Source: Fasciolopsis buskii
Lineage: Eukaryota; Platyhelminthes; Trematoda; Plagiorchiida; Fasciolidae
Assembly: GCA_008360955.1 (NCBI GenBank)
Contig: LUCM01007681.1
Span: forward strand, 124,001 to 188,000
Reading direction: 5' to 3'
Length of the DNA stretch: 64,000 nucleotides
The notes under the pieces: model-generated
What the model saw: the letters and a program-made list of their open reading frames with translations, nothing else
Told to the model about the DNA's origin: nothing
Database searches by the model: none
Made by a program: the position numbers and the translations under genes
Part shown: positions 1-11,206 of the stretch, piece by piece
How the letters are laid out: each line of letters opens with the position of its first letter
How positions within the stretch are numbered: the stretch's first letter is position 1

Positions 1-3000
1 GCCAAATTAATCATCCAGCAGCGCTTAAATTCAACAGATCACTAGGGAAACAGGAAAGTCCTGCGCTTTCCGATTAATCATTATCAGAAGGTAATTTCAA
101 CCGCAACCAAATTAGGATGTGAACTCTGGGCAACTGAATGAGTTGCAGACCCTAATTGTTATTTTAATAATGTAGGCTTTTAACGATTTAAGGAATGTCG
201 TGCGGTAAAATAGTACTAACCGCTTAATGATTTACTTGACATACGGTTGAAGGTGTACACAACACGAGTCTTGCGACAGGTGATTTCTGTTAGAAGCCTA
301 TTTGGAAAGGGGGCTTTGAATACGACCTACAAAGCTTGTGTTTTCTCAATGTGCTCAGTGGTAATTTTTGAGGAAAGGCTTGTTGACTTGCACTATGTAT
401 GGTGAGAGGTGAGATATTATGGGAGGTTAACAATAATTTGATGCCACTGTCCAAACCGCAAACAAAAAACAAGTAAATCGAACAAATTTTGTCTGCTTTT
501 GGGAACAGTAAGAAGTGAGCATCAACCGTACCTAAACTAGATTCTTACCAGTGAATTGAATAATGGGCAGCGGTTAATCTCGTGAAGTGTCTAATCATCA
601 GTTACTCACACCGATCAAATAACTGTTCTCGAAATCAACCTGTGGGTGCAGTGACATTAAAAACCTTCACAATGATCATCCACTTAATCGGCCGATTTCA
701 CATTGTGATTGTGCGCTTCTTCGACGTCCTCGATCAAAGAAGGTAGCGATGATAATAACGGCCACAGTAATAAAGTAAGTAATAATAATAGTAAGGCCGT
801 ATTCTCCAAACCTCTCGGACACCATAACGTGAAGGACAGCCAATTGGTAAAGTGCTAATCCACATCACAACAAGGTGTATTAGTTAAGGCTGAAAAGTAG
901 ACGACACGCTTGTCGAGATTATAATTGGTGATTTGGAGTAAAAATTTTCGCTCGGGCTGTCAACTCCTGCGTAAAAACATTAAAGGTGTGCTTCCCAGAA
1001 GTAAAATTCACCTGAAGAACAGGAAAAAATTTTGAAATGCACCGAATTATTTTGAGATTTGCTTGGCTTAACTGAGTTCAAGATGCAGGAAAGAAAATCA
1101 TTGGGCAATATTATTACTGGGTGATGAATCATTAAAATCAAGAACATTAGCAGAGATGAACCCGGGCCATATATGACAGTAATAAAGTTCCGCTATGAAA
1201 ATTGGGACGAATGAAAAAGAAAGCATTTACATTTTTGTGGGTGCTTTAAAAGAATGAAAAGTAATGAAATATTGTACATGGAGAGGCCAAGAAAACTTCA
1301 GCAGTACCACATTAATTCATGGGAGGATGCGACTCGTGTGAACTGGATATTAAAGTACAAAATACATGAAAAACGGAGATTTTGTGAAGTAAGATGAGTT
1401 CCTAAATATCCTTGCCATGGTTGCACTCAATCCCGTTATTTTTTAATGGGGAGATTTTAGGTAATATAAACGATAATATTCGCGAATTAGGCTTACTTCC
1501 CCAGTGGGTGTTGGTAACCATGGTACTCTTGACCAATCTCAATAGTCCGTTTGGGTATGGATATCCAATTAGGTCGACGCACGGAGTTGCAGTCGTCCTT
1601 ACTTCGAATGGGACTTGTAATCGTGGGCTAGGTTCACCACACAGGGTACTGGCAGAATCTGAAACAATTCGATGCGAGTAGTCCGGCCTGGTTGTCTCAG
1701 TGGAGTAATTTGAACAATAAAAGTGAAACGGAGATTGAGAAAAATAAAAGTGAAATCTGAGCTAGAGCAGCCCTATGAGTGAATGATTGTAAAAGCAGGA
1801 TGACCATAATGCTCGGAAGTCTGTGCTTTTAACAGAGGCCTGGTGGGAACCGCTGTAATGAGAATTTCGCGCGGACACAATAAAGCAGAGATTCAGCTAT
1901 TTATTGGCTATTTGCAGCGTGTTACAGTGACCAAATATTCAGGTGGAGGAAATAAGGTTATATGGTCGAATGGGGTTAATGGGATTTGGTGCTTCATGGA
2001 CGTAGGATATCTGATGTTTTTCTAAACTTTTACGGCAAGAGCTTGGTTTAAGTATTAGAACGTTGTACTATGCTGAAAAGTTTTGATAAAGCTGTTGCCA
2101 AAGTGTGGTGTAGTTTAACCTGTTCTCCTGGATCATCAGCGCAAACGGGCATTTGATGTCCTCGCCCAAAGCCTATTTTTACCAGGTGTGAAGGAAATAT
2201 GGGAAGTTGCATCCATCGTTGATGAAAACGTACTGATAAAACAAAAGTTAACAATCCGTTCTCTTTCAGGACATTAGAGGATTTCAGAATGAAATACAAA
2301 GACAACCGGTTCGCATCGTTTAATTTCAGTTTTCACATTTTGTCGTAACATCTATGTTTACTTGGCAAAAATGCATCAATACATCCGCTGTGATTCCACC
2401 AGAACGTGTCCAAATTTCGTTTGCCTGAGGCTTAAGTACACCGGCGTGAATTCATCGTTGAGTTATCAGGGTGAAAAATGTGCTTTCATGATAATTGATA
2501 GTCATATTTATTAGCATCGCAACTTTTGTAGTTAGCATACCGTCTTAAAGAGCACAATTTAGTGAATCAACTAATTTCTGGTGAATCATTATCGTTTCTA
2601 CCACCAGCGGCTTCTTAATGCATTAGTGAGAATCCCCTCGCAGGGTGGTACACTAAAACAATTAAGTCACTCACTAGCGCGAACTAACCATGCTAAATAT
2701 GGAGTGAATAATCCAAGCATTTTGTCCGGGACCGGCAATCCAGAGTGGTTGAGTGGCACATATGACGCACAGCGAAATATGTATCAACTTGTCTACACAT
2801 TACTGCACGTTATGATCACAATCAAGCCTTAGAGGTTCTGTGGCTACTAGCTTCCCATTCCGAAGAAATAATTGGTGCAACACATGTTCAGCTAATTTAG
2901 GTTGTTCACAGATCGTGGCTGCTGTCAAAGGAAAACGTTTTCCCGCACTTCTTTTCCCAACTGATCCGATCGTCCAAAAATTAAATACTGCCTGGTGGCT

Positions 3001-3646
3001 TAATGAGACGATTGTGCATCCGCGAATATGCAGTCATTCTGATAAAACACGAGTCATAATCAAAGAAAATTTTTCATTCACCTATTTGAACTACACAAAT
3101 AAAAAGTTGCTTCACCTGCTATTCTCCTGCAATATGGTTCAGTTCAACTAACGAGTAGAATTCAACAAAGTTTTATAAATTTATTTACCTACCATTTGGG
3201 TCCGACAACTACTCTCCAAATCACAGTGATTAAACTCGAAAACACACTTCTAAAACTATGCAACAAATCGATTATTTTCTATATAGCGTATGACATTCAG
3301 AATGTCCGGTTGGAGCTGAAACGTTTTTGCATTTACTATGTCTGCTAACTGTCTACTGATGAGAACACCCATGCTTTGAGCACGTTTGCTATTGCATCCA
3401 ACATTCATTTTCCTCTTTTAGCTGAAACCAAACATGTAGTTATGATTGGACATTTAAACTGCCATGAAATATTTTGAAACTCCAATTTTTGGTGAACTTC
3501 GCAGCTTACTCGACCCCTAATGTCATATGGGAGTCAGGGAATCTGTAGTAGCTATTCATAAACTAGTTATTCGGTCCTTCAGTTACATGTTTCTACTTTA
3601 TATAGGACATTAATTTAAAACCCTAATGACTATCAGTTTACGAATT

Positions 3647-3673
3647 ACGCCGCTACACTGAATGAAGCGGCGT
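3647..3673. other. Small GC-rich hairpin
   Basis: ACGCCGCT at 3647-3654 is followed by an 11-nt loop and the exact reverse complement AGCGGCGT at 3666-3673. An all-GC-leaning 8-bp stem stands out in this AT-rich context, but no function can be read from it. Confidence 0.5.
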
Positions 3674-4213
3674 TCCTTTATGCTTGTGGGTTTATATTTT
3701 CATTCGGTGGTGTGATCGGTAAAACCACGGTATAATTCGGTATGCTGTGAACGCAAGGTATGCTTCATAGTGCGGAAAAGTTTCATGCACTTACCGAAAG
3801 TAGGCATAAATAGAACGTACGCGATGGATTGTGATCATTTTTGTTACCACGATATTTAATGAATATATTGGGTCGTTTATGTCAAATAAACGTTTAGACC
3901 ACCTGCGTGAAACTGCTTGCATTTTTTGCGCGCACTTCACCCACATAGGGCTAATAGACAATTCTAATCCCCTGGTCCACCATTACTGGTTTATCCTTGT
4001 TCCTGCGATTTATGCGCGCCCCGGGATAAACAGCAAGGTAAGAAACTCAGTGAAAACCACGCCGATGACAACGGTCACTTGCCGCTCCGATTCGAAAGAG
4101 GGTCAGGAATTATGCGGATGAGCTTAGGGCAAGAGTTGTCAGTTAGTGGGCCTTGGGAGTTTCTTGTATGCAGTAAAAAGCCTTGGTTGCACGGGTTTAT
4201 TTTCGACCTTCGA

Positions 4214-4286
4214 ACTGCGTGTTCCCTCGTCAATGAACATGCAGTGTGTAAAGACAGTAACTGCATGATGCTACTTATTAGTAGCA
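4214..4286. other. Two adjacent hairpins
   Basis: The first hairpin pairs ACTGCGTGTTC (4214-4224) with GAACATGCAGT (4234-4244), 11 bp with one G-U-type position. The second is TGCTACT (4269-4275) with AGTAGCA (4280-4286) around a 4-nt loop. Because of this symmetry, conceptual translations of the two strands look alike here, so the short ORFs over it are not evidence of coding. Confidence 0.5.
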
Positions 4287-6542
4287 CAAATCTGATTAGG
4301 AAAGGAAACAGCGTCCGTTAAGTACGAGGTAACCGGAAAGTATTATCCCAGTGTGATGTGCTTTCAGAAGCACCGGGTTCGGTTCAATAAAGTCAGATAA
4401 GCCAGTTTTCTGATTTTACAAAGAATATATTTGGGTAAGAAATCCTCAACGAAAAAACGTGGATGTAGTTTACACCGAGTGAAGTCAAAATCTTTTAAGG
4501 TTATACCACTCTGTGGTCGGTACCTTGATGGGGTTTGGAACAACTAACTCTGGTGATTTTATAAATTCATGTCAAACAGTGGTTTACAGAAGACGTTTGA
4601 CAGCCGTTTTATTGACTCTCAATATCTGCATAACGACACATACCTTGGGTCCAAAAATTATTTACTGGGCAAAATGAAAGTTCATTTTTCGTTCCAATCG
4701 ACCGTCGCCTATCAATACTTTTGACGCCAGGATCCAGTTTTCTTGAGTGACTGAATCTCTCGTGATTGACTTTTGATGTACTGATGGAGCTACTTGACAG
4801 GGTTATTAGTTAACGTTTCAGTTAGATTCAAGAATCCCGTTGACGTGCTTTTTACCATGACCCCAATACACCGAAAAAATTACCAGTGATCCGAATGACA
4901 GTTCACATATGGGATTTTAGGCCAAACTGCCAAGATGACCTTCAAATATTAAAAAGCATATGAATAGCCTTCTTGCATACAAACCATTAAAGTCGTCAAG
5001 ACAATTTCTGTCATTCATGGAAAATCATTAGGAAGCGTAGGTTTTGCTTTGTAGTGGCCAGAAAGTAAGCAGTTGAGCAGATTAAGTCAATGATGGGTGA
5101 ACGTAATTTTTCGGTCAAGAAGATGGAACTGGTCATGGTCGTTGTAATTGTCACACGATTTTCATCATTTTAACTGAGATAGCGACAAATCAGGTTAAAA
5201 TAATAACAACTGGTTAAAAGTATCCTGAGTAAGCATCTGCCTTTCCTGCATACATTCTTTGAAGAGATGACTTTCACAAATATTCTGTTCAGGAAGCAAT
5301 GAGGAAATTTAGACTCCTAAACTAGAAGTATTGGAAATAGGCTAAAACTGTATGTTTTAACCCCTTTCATATAGGCATTGAAGCGGAAACGTTGTAATTT
5401 GCGTACAGTCAGAAGCTCTCGCATGTTTCGTTTGATCAGGTCTTCACGGGCACAAACTTATCCGTGAATAACATCAGCCTGAAATGATCACAAATTCAAT
5501 GAATCCAACTGCCACTCTGTCCACTGTTCATGGAATGAATAACACTAAACAGGTTAATGATCACTCGTGATCTCTCGTTAACTACAGAATTACATGACAA
5601 ACAAATGGCATACACTTCAGATCAAGTGAAAAATTCGGATGAACTATGCCAAGATAATGGAGAAATCCAAGCCAAATGTGACATTTTATCAAAATTATGT
5701 TTTGGTCTGTTTATGAATAAAATTGGACAACATTAAGAAGAAATTCGTAGAACACTGATTATCACAGTAATTGGCAGTTTTTTATGAACCAAATATCCTA
5801 TCATGACTGGGGCTTCTGCTTATAAATTTCAGTAATGATAAAATATTTGTGCAAACTATTACATAAAGTAACAAGCAGTAGGCCGCAATAATCAAAAATT
5901 TGCATTTGAAAGCTCATTCATTTATTATCAAAGCCGGAGAATTTTTTGAACGGCATTTTTCAGTTCGTCCATAAAATTATATCACAAGAGCTTTCATGTT
6001 GGTTGAATTTAAAGTTTCATTCATGCAACGGAGTAACTGTCTAGGGAAATGTGTGACTTACTCCGATCTGGGAAGACAGTGAATATGATCCAAAAAGGAT
6101 ATCAACCAACAGTAACAAGGCACATGGGCTAGATTGCAGTTGAGGTTCTGATTTAAAATCTTGGCAAGAATCATCCAATCGCTTGCGAAATTCCGTCGCA
6201 CCAACAACGGTTGACAATTCCAGAGGAAATTTCGTCTTACATATTAAATGTATCACAGCATGCTATGAAGAAAAGTATTTCCTCCAGTACAGGCGATATA
6301 AAAGCCATCATCAGCAAAGAAGAACATAGTGATTTTATCCTGTCTATAGCGAAAAGTGTTGGAAAAATAAAAAGCGTTTATGGGGGCCATTTCTGAAAAC
6401 AGATAAATTGCGTACAGACAAAGTATTAATATTCACTGGGTATGTAAAATACGAAAATTGAGCATCCAATGTGGATTTGCTATTATTAACCATTACAAAT
6501 GAAGAACTGAAGAATATTGCACGTTGTGCGGAGAGAGGGTAT

Positions 6543-9178
6543 TTCTCCTTGCTATAATTAATACATTCCGATAATTTTAGAAAACGTTTCCAAACTGAAA
6601 AGACGCCATTGTTACCAAAACAAGTCCAACATTTCAATCTACTAAGATGTGTTATCCAGAGTAGACCGATTTCATTCCATCTGACTTAAATCGGACAAAT
6701 TCGCACTTGGATTGACGGGAATGTTTCACAGAAAATCATATCCCAAACCGAATCCAGATTCATTCCAAAATAAGCTTCGTGTCTTGAAGTGATAATAAAG
6801 GAACAATTTCTAACAAATTAATGCACTTCTCAAAATTCAAAATCATCCTGAAATATGAAGTAAGGGCAACTTCCGTTTGGCGCTGCGAAATGCCTCAATA
6901 AAAATACCGAAATATTAGTAACGGATAATATGGGTATATCGATTAGAACTTTCTATGGATGCTGAATTCCTAACAGTCTCGTGTGAATTAACTTCACTTT
7001 GTTCTTCTTCACAAACTCGTGATGTGTCACACTTGCGATTTACACATAATGGCTCAAATTGGACAGCCAGTGAATTACTAGCCTATTTGCTCACTAAATA
7101 TCTCCAAAGCATGCGGCGTATTATCGAAAACATTTGCCAATTCTCAATGAACAAAAGGCATACAAATTGAAGTATCTGCTTTCCTAGGCTGCTCTGTGAC
7201 GGAGGGGAGGTTACACATATGAGGCTTGTTGCATGAGTTTAGACTAGAGCTCCATATAAATAAAGTATATATAACTGCATAAAACATAGCTCCAGAAAAC
7301 ATTTGTTTCTGAATGTGGAATGGGTTTCTTAAATGGACCAAATGTGGGAAAATAAGCCCCAGGAAATTCCAACAGGATGGACTACCGGGCGCAAGTTAGA
7401 ATATCAAATGAAACCTAATCTTCAGCACAAGTGATATAAGCCGTCAATGATTAGACCTATGGGATGGAAGACAGACAATAACCTTGACACTAGAAATGAG
7501 ATCAATTTTATTGACAAGTAGTTACCGAGAAAATTTATTTCTTAATCGCTTGTTAATATATTTCATTATTTGAAACACTGTTGGTTTGTATCATCAACTG
7601 TTAACAAGTGACTAATACAGCAATTCGAAACACATTTCCGAAACTGGATTTCAAATTACGAAACTAACCCTTCGCCATTACTGAATCAATGAAGCGATAA
7701 AATCAACCCAATTAACTGCTACGGATCTCAGGAACATCACGGTAAACAGAAGTGAGTGGACGGAATTCCAAGCAGAGGCACTGCACGATTCGGCATCGAA
7801 GACATAAAAATTGTCTGGAGCGGTCTTGGTCATCGGATCTAATTCAACCTGTGTGCATGTGCAGTTAGATGGCTGTCGAAATCCCAAATAAAGTGGACTG
7901 ACGAAATGAGTAAAATGAAATCATTCCCAAGAGATAATTGATATGGGTTTATTTTTCAATGTCGAATATCCCAACCGACTGTAGCATCGCATGAGAAATT
8001 CATCTGGTCGCCAACCAAAAACAAATCCTAATGTGAGATTGGGAATCACGACAAGGGATAGTGTGGAAAAGAGTTTGACGTTGTATTACATGAGCCGGTT
8101 TTCTGTCAACTACTGGAAATCACACTCATGCAGAAACTGTTCTCTAATCGGCGTTGCTTTTAACAGCTCCCAAATTCTCATTTCCAAGTGAATGCTAATT
8201 ACGCTTCCCCTCAATTGACAAATATACGGTCACTTGTCTGATCGCTTTCCTGCTTGTTGTCCGTAAATTGACAATTTTTTCCTACTTGTGACAACTGGAT
8301 CATTTTGAAAATAAGTAATTGTGTACGAATTCGCCAAATTGGCTCAGTCAAACTGTTATTCGTTTTGCTGAAGAAAATAAACTCGGACAAAGAGCAAACA
8401 ATGTCTCAATTCAAGGAGTCTACTTTATCATAATTAAGACACAGAGCGGGGTAATGAATGGAAAATAAGTGATCCGTGTAATTCGTGCATTTATAGTCCA
8501 CACACAATCGTCTGTTTTGCTGAAGTACTTCGATGCATTAATTTCCGTGTCTCTTTAGACGTTTCCTTTCGCATATTTTCCGAATTGCGTCGGCTTTCTT
8601 TTATAACTTGCTGCCAATCCTATTGCTGTTTAGTGCGTCACGGGTTTTACAAATCCAATGAACAAGTACTATTCAACAATAGGAATGTGGGATTAAATTA
8701 AGCCTTCTGTAAGACTGCTATCATTATTGAAATCTAGAAGATCGATATAAGAATGGGTAATGGACGTTCTATCCAGCACTGCGAGTTGCAAATAAATAGA
8801 ACGGATTCCTGTTACTAGTAATTTTGTAGTAGAAAATTTATCCTGTCAACGATATGGACCAGAATAGTCCCGAAGTTTTGGCGGTATTATTGACTAACCG
8901 TTCAAGCGGATACACTGTGCACCTTCAATATTTCATCGTGTACCGTGAAGAACAGACTTTGCGTTGCCATGATGTCCTCGGTTGTGCAAATCTTGATGCT
9001 GGCTGATGAGTTTGCAAGGCTACGGCACATGTTGGTGATTTTTCTCGTTACCTAAACAAGATTATCTCATAGACGAACTCGGTCGAAGAGCGTCGCCTCG
9101 CCTACATATTGCAATATAGAAGCGAGCAAAATCGGTTTCCGTTGATGAGATCCCGAAACAATTGGATAGGATATATAT
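6543..9178 (+). repeat. Left arm of a giant inverted repeat (2,636 bp)
   Basis: Every base x in this arm pairs with base 20377-x in the right arm (11199-13834), with no insertion or deletion along 2.6 kb. Reading the arms against each other line by line I found only a few differences: position 6560 (A versus T in the complement), position 8060 (A versus G), and a small cluster at the inner edge (9159, 9169). The match stops abruptly at both ends. The arm has no ORF above about 100 codons and no recognisable domain, so it is not an obvious transposase- or polymerase-bearing element. Possible origins are a recent inverted segmental duplication, a fold-back-type element, or (less likely given the unique spacer) an assembly artefact. 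Confidence 0.95.
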
Positions 9179-11198
9179 GTTTCTGTGTGCGCTTGTTAAA
9201 TATACAAATACATGGTCATTTAAATTCCACATTTGTTCTCGACAGAAAATCGTTCTCTAGAGATCGAATTCACTCATTTGCTGACATCCTCCTATTCTGT
9301 GATTAATCACTGTCAAATTCTTCGAGCCCCGGTGACAGACTGAAGCGTCTGATAGACTGATGCGCACTGAATTAGGTGCAACTACAAGTAGAGTCCTAGG
9401 CACCACCGCAACATGAATGTAAAGATGCTATGCCGACTTGATGAATGCTGGAGCCTGTCGGAGACCACGAATGCGGGCTGTATGAGGATTTCGATGTCGG
9501 CCATTGAATAGTAAATTTTTTCTGCTGTTAAAATATTCAAACTAAATTTCGCGTTTGAAACAGAATAGCTAGTTTGATTAAAGTGAAATTTTGCATGTAC
9601 TTACTGGCGCTCTACCACGGTTAGAAAAAAGAACCAATATCAGTCAAACAAAGCAAGGTATTGCATCGGTTTACCTTAGATTTTGGTCCTACCGGTCAGA
9701 TTTCCAGAAGTAGAGCGTAAGCTGATGAGGAAGCATACTTTAAAATATGATATTCTAATTATCAAATGTTTCATTGATGTTTTGGTTGAAAGCATCTGAC
9801 CTTTACATTTAATCTTTCTAAAATGTATTTAAGTGCGAAAATAACCGCCTTAAGTAAGTAAGCAACATAAAACAGAATCACAATTACTATGAATTCTGAA
9901 ATCCAAAAGGAGGGTTACATTTCTTTGCGGATCATATTGCGAAATTGCATGCCTGATGATATGGCTTGAAATAAAGGCTAAAAAAAGAAAATGAGTTCAG
10001 CTTCTGTATTTTTGCCGGCTAGAAATCGGAATGCATAGTATTAAACTCTCAGGAAAAGAAAGTCTTTTCGGAAGCCATAAATTTAATTTTCATCTATTTT
10101 ACACCAATGCAATCGTGTCTGGAATTAAAGCCAGTGACTGACTGGAATAAAGATTCTGGAAAACGGCGGTTCTCTAACTTTTCACTTTTAGTACCAACGT
10201 GGCTAAATGGGTTTCCGCTAAACCACAATGAGCACAACATCTCGAGGAATGCACCCATCTTTCCTCATGTCAGTTGCACCTAGGCACACTGGATACCGAA
10301 CACTGGACTTTGAATACGTTTTATTCGAAGAGGTGTAGTCACAGGTAGAAGAAACACATGAACCAATCAGTTCAGTGATCCTTAACGACCCCCAAGTAAA
10401 CTGTAACTTCATTAACTCTGTTAGTTATAGGAGGCTGTAAACTACTCATGCTACCCCACTAATGAACGCATCTCATTTCATTTTCCCAATATACACTATA
10501 CAGCTCAGATCAGGAAAGAAGGATATTATCGGTGGTTTGATTTTTCCATCTCTTACTAATTGAGAATATAAATGTCACCCGTAAAATAAAGCTAGTGTAC
10601 AGAGGTTTACAAGGACTTAGTCAAGAACTAATTTTATTTCGATTAGAGATTTTCTATTCTTAGGCAAAAATGAAGAGGGTTACCTTATCACTGTCGTCTG
10701 GAGGCTGTATTTCATGAAACACAACGGTTTAAAGACGGTTGATACTACGAGTTCAACGACTTCATACATTAATTACAGCTTTGAACTAGTAGTTCTCTAG
10801 GGATCATTTTAGTTGATTTGTTGAAACACTTCCTGTTATGCACAACATTACTATATGACCTGTTGATCATTTCAGGCTGTCCTGACACATCCTATTTGCA
10901 TTGACAACAGTATTGTTACCACTAGCAAATCGGAATCCGGTTATTACCAACTTCGTTGATAAAATTAGTTGTGTCTTCGTGAACCAAACGTTATCTTTGT
11001 AAAATTTAAAAAGAACAAATTGTTAAATCACTTGGCATTAATTTCATATACTTTCTTGTTACCATATATCTCTGGTTGGATTGCATCATTCATCGCACCA
11101 TTGGAGAGCTGAATCAGTTTCGCGCATCATAAGTGACGGAAATTCAATTCAGACCAGCCGAAATACTTGTCGAGTATTGCATAAATATATATATATAT
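9179..11198. other. Unique spacer between the inverted-repeat arms
   Basis: This 2,020-bp stretch separates the two arms and does not itself fold onto a partner in the window. I see no gene, no transposase-like ORF and no tRNA head in it. It is slightly asymmetric in content, so its orientation could be typed. Because it is flanked by long near-identical inverted arms, intrachromosomal recombination would flip it without changing the flanks (inference). Confidence 0.6.
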
Positions 11199-11206
11199 AT
11201 ATATAT
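11185..11206. repeat. (AT)11 microsatellite
   Basis: Twenty-two bases of perfect AT dinucleotide repeat straddle the inner edge of the right inverted-repeat arm. The left arm has only a short ATATATAT at its corresponding edge (9171-9178), so the microsatellite lies at the homology breakpoint and has lengthened on one side only. Confidence 0.9.

Larger units (their letters stand above)
1..6542. other. Intergenic or unassigned DNA, no gene recognised
   Basis: No ORF longer than about 100 codons occurs here, and none of the short ORFs shows a recognisable domain, codon pattern or convincing splice context. The DNA is AT-rich, like the rest of the window. The only structures I can support are small hairpins: an 8-bp GC-rich stem at 3647-3654/3666-3673 and two adjacent hairpins at 4214-4286. 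This may be intergenic DNA or intron of a gene lying off the left edge; the sequence does not decide. Confidence 0.5.
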
